DNA from: Neopusillimonas maritima
Lineage (GTDB): Bacteria > Pseudomonadota > Gammaproteobacteria > Burkholderiales > Burkholderiaceae_B
Reading direction: 5' to 3' (one strand)
Length of the DNA stretch: 64,000 nucleotides
Assembly: GCF_040930455.2 (NCBI RefSeq)
Contig: NZ_CP170494.1
Shown: positions 42,730 through 51,112 of the stretch, in pieces
Layout of the letters: each line of letters begins with the position of its first letter
Numbering within the stretch: position 1 is the first letter of the stretch
Notes under the pieces: generated by a model
The model's database searches: none
What the model was told of the DNA's origin: nothing
What the model saw: the letters and a program-made list of their open reading frames with translations, nothing else
Translations under genes and position numbers: made by a program

Positions 42730-44896
42730 AGAGTATTTCCGTGTCACCAGCTGCCAGCATAACGGCTATAAATACACGATCTTCACGGGCGTTCCCCTCA
42801 AGACTGACAGTTACAAGATCAACTCGGGCAAATACATCGTCAGCATCCGATGCGAAAACCAGTCCCTGCCTATCAAGCCGTCCGTTGGTCAGCAATGGCG
42901 AGTGCGTGGCGTAAGGACGCTGGAGACCGTTCAGGCAGGCGATTATAAGCTTCAGCAACATTTGTATGACGCCCCAGCTGAGATGGAGTGCACGCTGCCG
43001 GAAACGGGCGAGGCGCTGATCCGTTTCATTGCCAATGAAAAGGAGTTCACCGGTATCGGTGAGGCCAAAGCACGCGCCCTCTGGAACGTTTTTGGCAGTG
43101 ACCTGCACCCCATGCTCCAATCCAATACCTCCGAGCACAGAGGCCGTCTCAGGGAGGTTCTTAGCGAGGTTTCAGTAACCGCGCTATACAACGGCTACGC
43201 CAAGTACAAAAACCTTGCGCATGCGAATTGGCTGGCTTCTCTGGGAGTGCCGCTGAGCATCCAGCAACGCATTCTAAAGTACCACGATAATCGAACCGTT
43301 GAGGTACTCAAGACCAATCCCTACGCATTGCTCGGATTCGGAATGCCTTTTCCCGATATCGATGCGATTGCTGAAAAAATGGGCATGGATAAATCGGCAC
43401 CGGTGCGGCTCGCAGCTGCGTTAGAAAGCGCGATACGAAAAGAGGTAGAAAAGGGGCACACCTACGCCTCCCATCCGGCGCTCAGGCCCGAGGTGACCAA
43501 GCTTCTGGGCGATAAAGCTCTGGTCGCAGAGGCGTTCGCCAGCGGTTATCGCAACGGCCAGTTCATTCTCAGGCCAGAGACCGGCACCTACCACCCTACC
43601 GCCCAAATCATGATGGAGTCGGTCGTTGCGAAGCGGCTCAAGGCCCTGGCCGCCATCAAGAATGAAGATGAATCCGTCTTCAAGGCGCTCACCGAGGCCG
43701 TTCAGGAGTTGCCCTACGACCTGACCGAGCAGCAGGTCCAAGCGGTCGAGTTGAGCCTTACCAATGCGGTGTCCTGCATTACGGGTGGTGCCGGTACGGG
43801 TAAAACCACGGTCCTTCGTGCCGTGCTCAAAGCCTATGCCGCACTAGGCTATCAGGTTCATGCCGTCGCTCTGTCGGGGCGAGCTGCTATGCGACTGCAC
43901 GAGAGCATCGGATTCTTCACCATGACAATTGCTCGCCTGTTGCGGGAAGAGCCGATCTCGCCGTCACTGGATCAGGCGCAGCATCTCCTGGTCATCGACG
44001 AAGCCAGTATGACCGACCTGCCGACCATGTATCGGATTGTTACGCACCTCGATCCTTCGGTACGCATCATCCTGACCGGCGATCCGAACCAGCTACCAGC
44101 CATCGGCTGCGGCAAAGTCCTCTCAGACATCGTTGAGTCCGGTGCAATCGCTACGGTTGAGTTGAACATCGTCAAACGCCAGGAAGACTCAACGGGCATC
44201 CCGGAATACTCGGCCACCATCAATCGGGGTGAGGTGCCTCCTGCGTTATCGGTTGGCGCAATCACGTTCCACGAGACGCCTCCGCAGAAGATGGTCGATA
44301 AGTGCAAATCCTTGTATGCGGAGTCACCCTATAACACTCAGATCATCGGAGCCACCAAGGCTCTAGTTGGCGAGGTGAACCGTGAGTGCCAAAAGCTGAT
44401 CAATCCCGATGGGGAGTGCTTGCAGTTTAGACTGCATGGCGATGAATTCTTCCTCGATATCAGAGTGGGCGACCCGATCCTCTTCACCAGGAACAAGTAC
44501 AACATCGGCATTCAGAATGGGTCTCTTGGCGTATTATCCTCAACAGAGCGCGACACCAAGGACGGCCAGGAAACATTTGGTGTCGTGACGCTGGATACCG
44601 GCGAAGCCATTTCAATTACGGATGAAGTCTTCGATTGCATGGAGCTTGGCTACGGAATCACGCTCCACAAGGCTCAAGGGAGCCAGTTCCCGAGAATCAT
44701 CGTGGCAGTCCAGACGGGGCGTATCTCAGACCGTGCGTGGCTTTACACGGCGATTACCCGTGCCGAGGCAGAGATACATATTGTCGGGCAGGCTAGTGAT
44801 TTTGCGTCCATCGTAAAATCGGTAAGCAATGCCACCAGGCGGGCGAGTTTCTTGAGGGAGCTGCTGCAAGAGAGGGATTCGGGGGTAAGCCATTAA
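42722..44896 (+). CDS. RecD-like AAA/UvrD-type DNA helicase of the island
   Basis: A 724-residue SF1B-type helicase. The N-terminus has a helix-hairpin-helix-like stretch (FTGIGEAKARALWNVFG near residue 100). Motif I (Walker A) is TGGAGTGKTTVLRAV near 353, motif II LLVIDEASMTD near 427, motif III ILTGDPNQLPAIG near 455, and the C-terminal UvrD_C_2 part has GYGITLHKAQGSQFPRII and AWLYTAITRAE. The layout matches RecD2 proteins. It overlaps the preceding small gene by 8 bp, so it belongs to the recombination operon and may process DNA ends during excision or transfer. Confidence 0.85.
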   Translation: MHEEYFRVTSCQHNGYKYTIFTGVPLKTDSYKINSGKYIVSIRCENQSLPIKPSVGQQWRVRGVRTLETVQAGDYKLQQHLYDAPAEMECTLPETGEALIRFIANEKEFTGIGEAKARALWNVFGSDLHPMLQSNTSEHRGRLREVLSEVSVTALYNGYAKYKNLAHANWLASLGVPLSIQQRILKYHDNRTVEVLKTNPYALLGFGMPFPDIDAIAEKMGMDKSAPVRLAAALESAIRKEVEKGHTYASHPALRPEVTKLLGDKALVAEAFASGYRNGQFILRPETGTYHPTAQIMMESVVAKRLKALAAIKNEDESVFKALTEAVQELPYDLTEQQVQAVELSLTNAVSCITGGAGTGKTTVLRAVLKAYAALGYQVHAVALSGRAAMRLHESIGFFTMTIARLLREEPISPSLDQAQHLLVIDEASMTDLPTMYRIVTHLDPSVRIILTGDPNQLPAIGCGKVLSDIVESGAIATVELNIVKRQEDSTGIPEYSATINRGEVPPALSVGAITFHETPPQKMVDKCKSLYAESPYNTQIIGATKALVGEVNRECQKLINPDGECLQFRLHGDEFFLDIRVGDPILFTRNKYNIGIQNGSLGVLSSTERDTKDGQETFGVVTLDTGEAISITDEVFDCMELGYGITLHKAQGSQFPRIIVAVQTGRISDRAWLYTAITRAEAEIHIVGQASDFASIVKSVSNATRRASFLRELLQERDSGVSH

Positions 44897-45321
44897 TGGC
44901 ACGCCCCCTCATCGCCGGTCGCGGCCATCGGGACCTCTCCCTGTACCGCAACTTCATCTTAAACGATCATCGCTGGTCGTCAAATACCTCGAAATCAGCT
45001 CATAAACAAAAGCGAACATTCGAGTCAGGCCTTCCTTCTCCCCCCCGAAGGTTCCAAGCTCGTCATTGGCCTTTGATTCATCATGGTTGATGGAGCAACT
45101 TTCAGGTGCCAACTAATTCCGGTATAGAGTTAGCGATAATGGGCTAAGCCGATGTTTACCCCGATTGACCTGCCCCCAGCTTTCCAAAGGCCAAAAAAAC
45201 TGGATATGTGAAGCCCGGCAAAAGATGAACATAAGCATCCGACAATCAAATCTTGAGTCACGGGCTGCTGCCGTATTCCGCAGCAGCTAAGCATTACTTT
45301 CCAATGGCAAGCTTCGTTAAC
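44897..45321. other. Intergenic stretch between the recombination operon and the cargo
   Basis: There is no convincing gene. It contains the left copy of a 24-base repeat (44968-44991), the motif AAAGCGAACATTCGA (45009-45023) whose exact inverted copy is at 51734-51748, and a GCTGCTGC/GCAGCAGC hairpin (45264-45287) about 35 bases beyond the stop of the SCO gene, which may help end the minus-strand cargo transcript although it lacks a U-run. Confidence 0.6.
44968..44991 (+). repeat. 24-base repeat, left copy
   Basis: CATCGCTGGTCGTCAAATAC followed by CTCG. The right copy at 51879-51902 differs by one base (C to G at position 14) and has the same orientation. Together they bracket the 6.9-kb metal cargo. 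Confidence 0.7.
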
Positions 45322-45957
45322 TCAGGCATCCTCCTGAATAAGAGCAGCGAGGTCATGCCGAATTTCTTCCCCGCTCAAATCGGGCCGCATTAAAAGGCGA
45401 GGGTTACCTTCGCGATCAAATACATAAATCGCGCTGCTGTGTGACACCGCATAATTTCCATCAGCGTCAGGTTCGTCATAACCGAAGGTTGTCCTATATC
45501 GTTTTGCCAGTTCACGAAGCTGGGGTTCTTTTCCAGTGAGCCCTACAATATTGTCACCGAAGAAATCCACGTATTTTGCGAGGCGCTCGGGCGTGTCACG
45601 TTTCGGATCGACACTCACGAACAAAGTGAGTACTTCATCCTGAAGCTCGGGGTCCAGGCCACTGGTTACCTGATTGAGTTTTTGCAGGGCGGTCGGGCAA
45701 ACATCGGGGCACGAGGTGAACCCGAAAAACAGCATTCTCACGCGGCCACTGTAATCATCGCCAGATACAGACTTGCCCTGGCTATTGATCAGGTCGAATT
45801 CCAGCTCAGGCATCAAGCCACTGATGTTTTTACCGTTCCAGTCTTCCTCGTCATTGCCAAAGCAACCAGTCAGCAATAGGGATGCTATCAGCGTTAAGGT
45901 CGCCGATATGATGTTGGCTGTCGCCAGAAGCGAGTTCTCATGACGCTGTTTCCTCAA
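45322..45957 (-). CDS. SCO1/SenC-family copper chaperone lipoprotein
   Basis: 211 residues. The N-terminal helix ends in a lipobox (LLLTGCFG, Cys near residue 32), so it is probably a lipoprotein facing the periplasm. The thioredoxin-fold SCO motif FFGFTSCPDVCPTALQKL provides CxxxC, and the third copper ligand is the His in YAVSHSSAIYVFD. SCO proteins deliver copper to the CuA centre of cytochrome oxidase or act as redox switches. Last gene of the minus-strand cargo; it overlaps the CtaG-like gene by 20 bp. Confidence 0.92.
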   Translation of the reverse strand: MRKQRHENSLLATANIISATLTLIASLLLTGCFGNDEEDWNGKNISGLMPELEFDLINSQGKSVSGDDYSGRVRMLFFGFTSCPDVCPTALQKLNQVTSGLDPELQDEVLTLFVSVDPKRDTPERLAKYVDFFGDNIVGLTGKEPQLRELAKRYRTTFGYDEPDADGNYAVSHSSAIYVFDREGNPRLLMRPDLSGEEIRHDLAALIQEDA

Positions 45958-46780
45958 GTTGTTTGGATTGGTTGGTATATTTTCCGTCCTGATGCATGGC
46001 TCGCCGGAGCATCAGAAGAATGCCAAGAATGCTCATCATGGCCGGAGGAATATAGGTCAGCATGCCGCCCAGAAGCTGGTCGACTTCTGGATCCAGCGGC
46101 CAGGCCCTGCCACAGACTTCGTAAACGTCATAGACCATGTCACGTGAGAACACGATCCACGCCCCAAGAAACATCTGAAGCACACCCGCGGCAGCCAGAA
46201 CCAACATGCGTCTGCCATACCCCAACGATGAGGTGATCGCCGGCGGTCTTGGGTCAAAGATCAACCACCAGAAGAGAAGACCATCCAGCAACATGCTCCA
46301 GTTCATGACCCAGTACAGCTCCCGGCTGAGCATGGCGTCGAAATGGATCGATGGCCACAGCCAGAAATAAATGAGCCCAACAAATAGGAAAAGGGCGATA
46401 AAGGGCTGTTGCAGAACCTGATAAACCCAACCCAGAGGCCGTAGCGCGCGCCTCCAGCCCGGGCGGATTTTTTCAAACCAGAACCGCATGACCGGTAAAG
46501 GGTTGGACAGGGCGATAAGGATAGGCCCGATGTGATGAAGAATCAGATGCTGGCCCCGATGGACGAAGAACATGTATTGCGCGTAGTAATCGAAGCGCGT
46601 CTGCATCACCGCATAACAGATCAGCACCCCCAGGGTGAACGCAAAAATCCGTAGCGAGCCAGGCCGATCCTAATCCGGCATCCGAATTAGCCCGACGCCA
46701 TAGAACCCCATCACGAGCATGTAGCTCAGCACGGTCAGCGGCGAGAAATCGTAGGGTAGAAGGTAGTCAAGCAGTGACAT
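45938..46780 (-). pseudogene. CtaG-type cytochrome oxidase assembly protein interrupted by an in-frame TAG
   Basis: A multi-spanning caa3_CtaG-family protein. From the ATG at 46780 the chain begins MSLLDYLLPYDFSPLTVLSY and runs to ...GLIRMPD, then meets TAG (minus strand, 46672-46670) and continues in the same frame as DRPGSLRIFAFTLG into the long remainder (RFDYYAQYMFFVHRGQHLILHHIGP, LGGMLTYIPPAMMS). The full length of 280 codons is normal for the family. The single-codon interruption could be a real mutation, a sequencing error, or a suppressed stop. A truncated product from an internal start at 46627 would lack the first helix. Confidence 0.8.
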
Positions 46781-46799
46781 AGCGTTGCCGGTTTTGTTG

Positions 46800-47438
46800 T
46801 TATTCCAGTGACTCTACCTTGGATGTCACCAGGTCGTACAGTTCCTGAGGCCCCAGGCGGCTCAAGATGTCTCCGTTAACGTAGAATGTTGGGGTTCCGG
46901 AAATTCCAACCGCCTTAACGTCCGCAGCATCCTGTTGAATAATGCCGTCAATCTCGGGTGAGTTCATACCGGCCCGGGCGGCTTCTACGTCAAGCCCGGC
47001 TGACGCCGCCGCATCCCATGCTGCGGTGACCTTTGGATCATCGTGCCATTTCGGCTGTGCTTCCATAACAGCGTCAAGCACCGGTTCATAGATTCCCTGT
47101 TCACGGGCGGTTTCCAGAATTCTGACGGCCTCTTCCGAGCCTTTGTGAAACAATACGTAGCGCAGTACCAGACGCACGTTGTCCGGGTAGGCAGCCTGAA
47201 TCTGTTTCACATAGGGATGCATGGCGCGACAACCTTCGCAGGATGGGTCGAAGAACTCGACAATGGTTACCGGCGCGTCCTCAGGGCCAATAACGGGAGA
47301 GTAATCCCTCACCAGTGGCGTTTTTTCAACAACGGCGGGTTCATTAGTGCCCTGGGAGCGATCGTAAATAACAAAAGCACCAGCAAAGACAACCAGACAA
47401 AAAAGAAGGAGACTGATGACCAGGGTTCGGGTTTGCAC
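46800..47438 (-). CDS. DsbA-family thiol oxidoreductase, membrane-anchored
   Basis: 212 residues. One N-terminal membrane helix (LVISLLLFCLVVFAGAFVIY), then a DsbA/DsbG-like thioredoxin domain with active site FFDPSCEGCRAMHP (CEGC near residue 70) and the cis-proline in GISGTPTFYVNG. It probably maintains cysteines of periplasmic copper-handling proteins such as the neighbouring SCO protein. It lies 20 bases before the CtaG-like start. Confidence 0.9.
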   Translation of the reverse strand: MQTRTLVISLLLFCLVVFAGAFVIYDRSQGTNEPAVVEKTPLVRDYSPVIGPEDAPVTIVEFFDPSCEGCRAMHPYVKQIQAAYPDNVRLVLRYVLFHKGSEEAVRILETAREQGIYEPVLDAVMEAQPKWHDDPKVTAAWDAAASAGLDVEAARAGMNSPEIDGIIQQDAADVKAVGISGTPTFYVNGDILSRLGPQELYDLVTSKVESLE

Positions 47439-47482
47439 GGGAGATCTTCCTATTTTAAATGAGTTTACGGGTTTCAGATTAT

Positions 47483-48493
47483 TCAGGTGTCCGGTAGCAG
47501 CCGACTAGGCACCCACCGCAGATAAAGCATCATTCCAAACAGTTCCAACAAAGACTGGACGACAATCACCACGACGGCCACAGCCCAGGCCTCTGGCATT
47601 GACAGTGCCAAAGGTAAAACCACGAAGGAGTTGCGTGTTCCTAGGCTGAAGATGACGGTGCGACCGGTTTCTACCGGTAATCGAAAGACCCGGCGCAGAG
47701 CCTTTCCAACCAGAGCCGCAGCTAGAAGATAGGCCGGAAACAGAATCATCAAGGGCCAGATAAGTGAGCCGGTACTGTCGATCTGGCTGACCTGTGTCAT
47801 TGAGATGATGAACAGTACGACTGTCAGCAGAGGGACCGGCATCAGACCCATGAAGCGAATGAACCCGATGGCTTTTCTGGAGTTTTCGGCCCATTTTTCA
47901 GTCAGAAATGCCAGGATAAGCGGGACAATAATCAGCCCGCCAAAGGCCGGCAGGAGGTGCCGCCCAAGCTCAAGATTCACGTCGAACTGATTACCCATGA
48001 AAAGCCAGAGGTAAAGTGGAAGAAGACCCAGTTGAGCAATCAGCAGAACCGGTGTTGCCGCAATGGCTCGGGTGCTGTCCCCCTTGCCTAGGTGAGTGAA
48101 GGTGACAAACCAGTCGGTACAGGGCATCAGCAATACCAGAAGCACTCCCAACTTCAGCGCGTCATTGTCCGGCAGCGCCAATATCAGCAAGGCAGTGATC
48201 GCCGGCATGACCAGAAAATTTCCGGTGAGCAAGGCACCCATGAACCGACGGTCCCGGAACATATCAGACAGGTGGGTCAACGGTGTTTGAGTAAATGTGG
48301 CGTAGAGCAGAACTCCGAGCAACCCCCAGATTAAGTAATCCGGCACACTGTCACCGAGGGACGATGTCCAATCCACAGACAGTCCGAAAACAACAGCGAT
48401 GAGGTAGGCCCAGACCTGGTGGCGTTCAATTACGTCTCGCATGGCGTGCTCGTAACCGAGTGGAAGGTCGGCCATTCGCAGCATATCTGCCAC
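47483..48493 (-). CDS. Arsenic-resistance/bile acid:sodium symporter-family permease
   Basis: 336 residues with about ten membrane helices. Superfamily landmarks (BASS/ACR3): LMPCTDWFVTFTHLGKGD near residue 140, with the crossover-region Cys-Thr-Asp, and LGTRNSFVVLPLAL near 285, matching the second crossover (GTRNS). The ACR3-like MPCTDW suggests an arsenite-type exporter, but no arsR or arsC gene is nearby. The product is an inner-membrane transporter in a metal cargo operon. Its substrate is uncertain. Confidence 0.82.
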   Translation of the reverse strand: MADMLRMADLPLGYEHAMRDVIERHQVWAYLIAVVFGLSVDWTSSLGDSVPDYLIWGLLGVLLYATFTQTPLTHLSDMFRDRRFMGALLTGNFLVMPAITALLILALPDNDALKLGVLLVLLMPCTDWFVTFTHLGKGDSTRAIAATPVLLIAQLGLLPLYLWLFMGNQFDVNLELGRHLLPAFGGLIIVPLILAFLTEKWAENSRKAIGFIRFMGLMPVPLLTVVLFIISMTQVSQIDSTGSLIWPLMILFPAYLLAAALVGKALRRVFRLPVETGRTVIFSLGTRNSFVVLPLALSMPEAWAVAVVVIVVQSLLELFGMMLYLRWVPSRLLPDT

Positions 48494-48517
48494 ACGGTAC
48501 CCTTTTCAGCAGCCCTG

Positions 48518-49426
48518 CTAGCCATGGCCATAAGTATGGGCATCTTTGTGACTGTGATCAGGATGTTCAAACTCCAATGTTGAATGAGTGATGCCGAACT
48601 CGTTTTCCAAAGTTCGTTTTATCCCACCCTTGACTTTTTCAAGTTCATTCCAGGCACTTATTTCGACCACCACATGGGCGTCGAGGGAGGCATCATGCTC
48701 ACCCATCTGCCAGAAATGTACGTGGTGAAGGTCTAAAACGCCTTCTACGTTTGATAAAGCCTCGATGACAGAATCTGTGTCGATATCCAATGGACTACCC
48801 AGCATGAGTGTCCGGATGGTTCCGCCGATTTCCGTTAGACCCAGGTAGAGAATATAGCTTGCGATACCAATTGTGATCGCGGGATCAACCCAACGCATGT
48901 CGTACAGGAGAATCAGGGCGCCGCCTACAACGACTGCAATTGACGCAAACGCATCAGACAAGTTGTGTAGAAACAGCGCACGGATGTTGACGCTGTCCTT
49001 TTGCATGGAGTAAGTAAGCAGCGCGGTCAAACCATCCACTACCAATGCGATAATGCCAAGCCAAACTACCCACCACCCCTTGATTTCCGGGGGATCTATG
49101 AATCGCATGCCACCTTCGTAGATCAAATATGCCCCGATCATTATCAAAGTGGTGTAATTTATGAGTGCCGCAACAACCTCAATTCTCCCGTAGCCAAAGG
49201 TCATCTTCGAGTCGGCCGGGCGGCGTGCAATCTTCCGCGCCGCAAATGCGATAAATAGTGACGCCATATCCGAAAAGTTGTGTATAGCGTCGGCTATCAG
49301 CGCCAAGCTGCCAGCGAAGATCCCTCCAGCGATCTGAGCCAAGGTTAGGATACCGTTCGCCCAGATAGCTACTGCAACTCTCTTATCCTTAGTATCCGGT
49401 GACATGTGAGCATGCTCGTGGCCCAT
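48518..49426 (-). CDS. czcD: Cation diffusion facilitator exporter, CzcD/ZitB type
   Basis: 302 residues, six helices, His-rich ends (GHEHAHMSPD and DHSHKDAHTYGHG). The transport-site residues are in TM2 IADAIHNFSD and TM5 LFLHNLSDAFAS, the HxxxD pairs of zinc/cadmium/cobalt CDF proteins. The cytoplasmic C-terminal domain has LHHVHFWQMGEHDASLDAHVVV. It exports divalent metal ions in exchange for protons. The start is preceded by GGAGAAAA. Confidence 0.9.
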   Translation of the reverse strand: MGHEHAHMSPDTKDKRVAVAIWANGILTLAQIAGGIFAGSLALIADAIHNFSDMASLFIAFAARKIARRPADSKMTFGYGRIEVVAALINYTTLIMIGAYLIYEGGMRFIDPPEIKGWWVVWLGIIALVVDGLTALLTYSMQKDSVNIRALFLHNLSDAFASIAVVVGGALILLYDMRWVDPAITIGIASYILYLGLTEIGGTIRTLMLGSPLDIDTDSVIEALSNVEGVLDLHHVHFWQMGEHDASLDAHVVVEISAWNELEKVKGGIKRTLENEFGITHSTLEFEHPDHSHKDAHTYGHG

Positions 49427-49463
49427 TGTTTTCTCCTTGGTCGTTGCTGTTCAATTAAACGTA

Positions 49464-49513
49464 GTCGCAACACTCGCTAAGCCTGGCTCAGAGGGCTTAG
49501 CGAGTGTTGCGAC
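49464..49513. repeat. Perfect 20-bp inverted repeat (large hairpin) between the CDF gene and lspA
   Basis: GTCGCAACACTCGCTAAGCC (49464-49483) is exactly complementary to 49494-49513, with a 10-base loop. No U-run follows on either strand. It lies between the lspA stop and the CDF start within a same-strand operon and would form a very stable RNA hairpin, possibly limiting read-through from lspA into the CDF gene or marking a cassette junction. Confidence 0.8.
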
Positions 49514-49523
49514 CGCGCGAAAA

Positions 49524-50039
49524 CTAGCCATTCTGGCGATTTTCCATGTTATTCCCGGCACCTTTCTCGGCTGTGAAGCCCGTGACCAAAATCATGGCCA
49601 CGCTCAGGAGGATGAACACGTCGGCAAGGTTGAACGCCGGCCAATGCCAAGATTGCCAATGGAAATCCAGGTAATCGACAACGTAGCCTCGGAAAACTCG
49701 GTCGATGACATTTCCGAATGCACCGCCAAGTACCATCGCATAGGCCAGGGCTTCTGTTCGCTTATGGCTGTCCCGCATCAATTTGACCAGAACAGCCGAG
49801 ACGACAACGGCTATCGCAATAAAAAAATATCGCTGCCAGCCCCCGCCATCGGCGAAGAGACTAAAGGCAGCGCCTTTATTCCATACGTGCACCCAATTAA
49901 AGAAAGGAGTGATCTCAACCGATTGCCCGTAAGCCATGGATTGCTGGACGAGCCATTTAATAAGCTGGTCGGCCAGCGCTACCAGTGTGGAAAAGCCGAG
50001 AAAGATAAACGTAGAAAAACTAGCACGGTGTTCAGACAT
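49524..50039 (-). CDS. lspA: Lipoprotein signal peptidase (signal peptidase II), island copy
   Basis: A 171-residue aspartyl protease of the inner membrane with four helices. Active-site blocks: VLGGAFGNVIDRVFRGYVVDYLDFHW (first Asp, near residues 112-120) and FNLADVFILLSVAM (second Asp, near 140). A second, accessory lspA is a regular companion of CDF/P-type exporters and CadR-type regulators in metal islands of Gammaproteobacteria. It ends the first half of the operon and starts 5 bases after the HMA-CDF gene. Confidence 0.93.
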   Translation of the reverse strand: MSEHRASFSTFIFLGFSTLVALADQLIKWLVQQSMAYGQSVEITPFFNWVHVWNKGAAFSLFADGGGWQRYFFIAIAVVVSAVLVKLMRDSHKRTEALAYAMVLGGAFGNVIDRVFRGYVVDYLDFHWQSWHWPAFNLADVFILLSVAMILVTGFTAEKGAGNNMENRQNG

Positions 50040-50043
50040 CGAA

Positions 50044-50940
50044 TTATCCTTTTAGTGCAAGGATGCGCTTGGCACCAATGAATACAATGCCTCCCACAAC
50101 GCCGCCAATAACCAGATCCGGATAGTTTGAACCGGTCCAGGCAACAAGAAGCCCCGCAAGGATAACTCCCAGATTGATAACCACATCATTGGCCGAAAAG
50201 ATCCAGCTGGCTTTCATGTGAGCACCGCCTTCACGGTGTTTTGCGATCAGAAGAAGGCAGCTGATGTTGGCAACGAGAGCAACAGAGGCGACGGTCATCA
50301 TCATTGACGACTGGGGATCACTGCCGAACAGAAAACGCCTGCCAACCTCAACCAGTACACCGACGGCAAGGATAAGCTGGAGGATGCCTGCCACATGGGC
50401 CGCTCTGACCTGCATTTTGATGCCGTGCCCAACGGCGTAAAGTGCGAGACCGTAGACGGCGGCATCGGCAAGCATGTCTAGCGAGTCTGCAATCAGGCCA
50501 GCGGACTGGGCGATCAGGCCCATCGTCATCTCGACCAGAAACATCAGGCCGTTGATTGCCAGCAGTATCCATAAAGTGCCGGATTCTTCGCTTTCGTTGG
50601 CCTTAGAAGATTCAGCCGCTCTGACGGATTCAGCGCTGGCGTCTTCTGTCCGCTGCAAGGAAGCACCCAAGCCCAGGTTTTCCAGTTTGCTGGTAATAGG
50701 ACCGGTTTCTCCATGGTGGATAATTTCCAATGTACGACCCGATAAATCGAATGACAGCGACTGAATGTTTTCAACGCCAGTCAGTGCCATTCGAATCATT
50801 CGCTCTTCCGAGGGACAATCCATTTTTGGTATTTTGTAGGTGCTTAGCTGGCTACCTGTTTCGGCGGTGGCGCGTCCCTGAAACTTGTCATCTACGACAG
50901 AGTCTTCACTACCACACTGCCCATTGCAGGGTTTGCTCAT
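50044..50940 (-). CDS. Cation transporter with N-terminal HMA-like domain and CDF-type membrane part
   Basis: 298 residues. The N-terminus is Cys-rich (MSKPCNGQCGSED), followed by a divergent heavy-metal-associated domain (YKIPKMDCPSEERMIRMAL near residue 35, keeping one of the two usual Cys). From about residue 125 the protein is a CDF-like membrane domain: AQSAGLIADSLDMLADAAVYGLALYAVG carries the TM2 Asp pairs, and FSANDVVINLGVIL the TM5 counterpart. Such proteins occur upstream of lspA in cadmium/lead islands. First gene of the minus-strand cargo operon, directly behind a MerR-type promoter. Confidence 0.85.
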   Translation of the reverse strand: MSKPCNGQCGSEDSVVDDKFQGRATAETGSQLSTYKIPKMDCPSEERMIRMALTGVENIQSLSFDLSGRTLEIIHHGETGPITSKLENLGLGASLQRTEDASAESVRAAESSKANESEESGTLWILLAINGLMFLVEMTMGLIAQSAGLIADSLDMLADAAVYGLALYAVGHGIKMQVRAAHVAGILQLILAVGVLVEVGRRFLFGSDPQSSMMMTVASVALVANISCLLLIAKHREGGAHMKASWIFSANDVVINLGVILAGLLVAWTGSNYPDLVIGGVVGGIVFIGAKRILALKG

Positions 50941-50972
50941 TTTCTCGGCTCCGGTTTTCGTACAAATGATGC

Positions 50973-51004
50973 AATTTAAAACCCTGTAGCCACTACAGGG
51001 TCAA
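50973..51004 (-). promoter_or_regulatory. MerR-family (CadR/PbrR-type) promoter and operator
   Basis: On the minus strand TTGACC (-35, 51004-50999) and TAAATT (-10, 50978-50973) are separated by 20 bases, the overlong spacing typical of MerR-activated promoters. The spacer holds the dyad ACCCTGTAGTGGCTACAGGG plus T (50981-51001), very close to CadR/PbrR operators. It would drive the HMA-CDF, lspA, czcD and downstream genes in response to divalent metals. No MerR-family gene exists in the window, so the regulator must be elsewhere. Confidence 0.8.
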
Positions 51005-51112
51005 TAACTAATCTACACTAGTAGTCGTCAAAATCGGCGTTTGTCTGGATAAAGATCTACAATGATAAGTGCGATGATGTGGACGTCTAATTTTATTTCG
51101 AGGGTAAACTTT

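Noticed and set aside
44896..45090. Small open frame directly after the RecD-like helicase gene
   Set aside because: It contains one copy of the 24-base repeat and the 15-base motif and shows no protein-family features; treated as non-coding.
47483..48493. Firm assignment as the arsenite exporter ArsB/Acr3
   Set aside because: The MPCTDW and GTRNS motifs fit the superfamily, but no arsR, arsC or arsH gene is present, so the substrate is left open.
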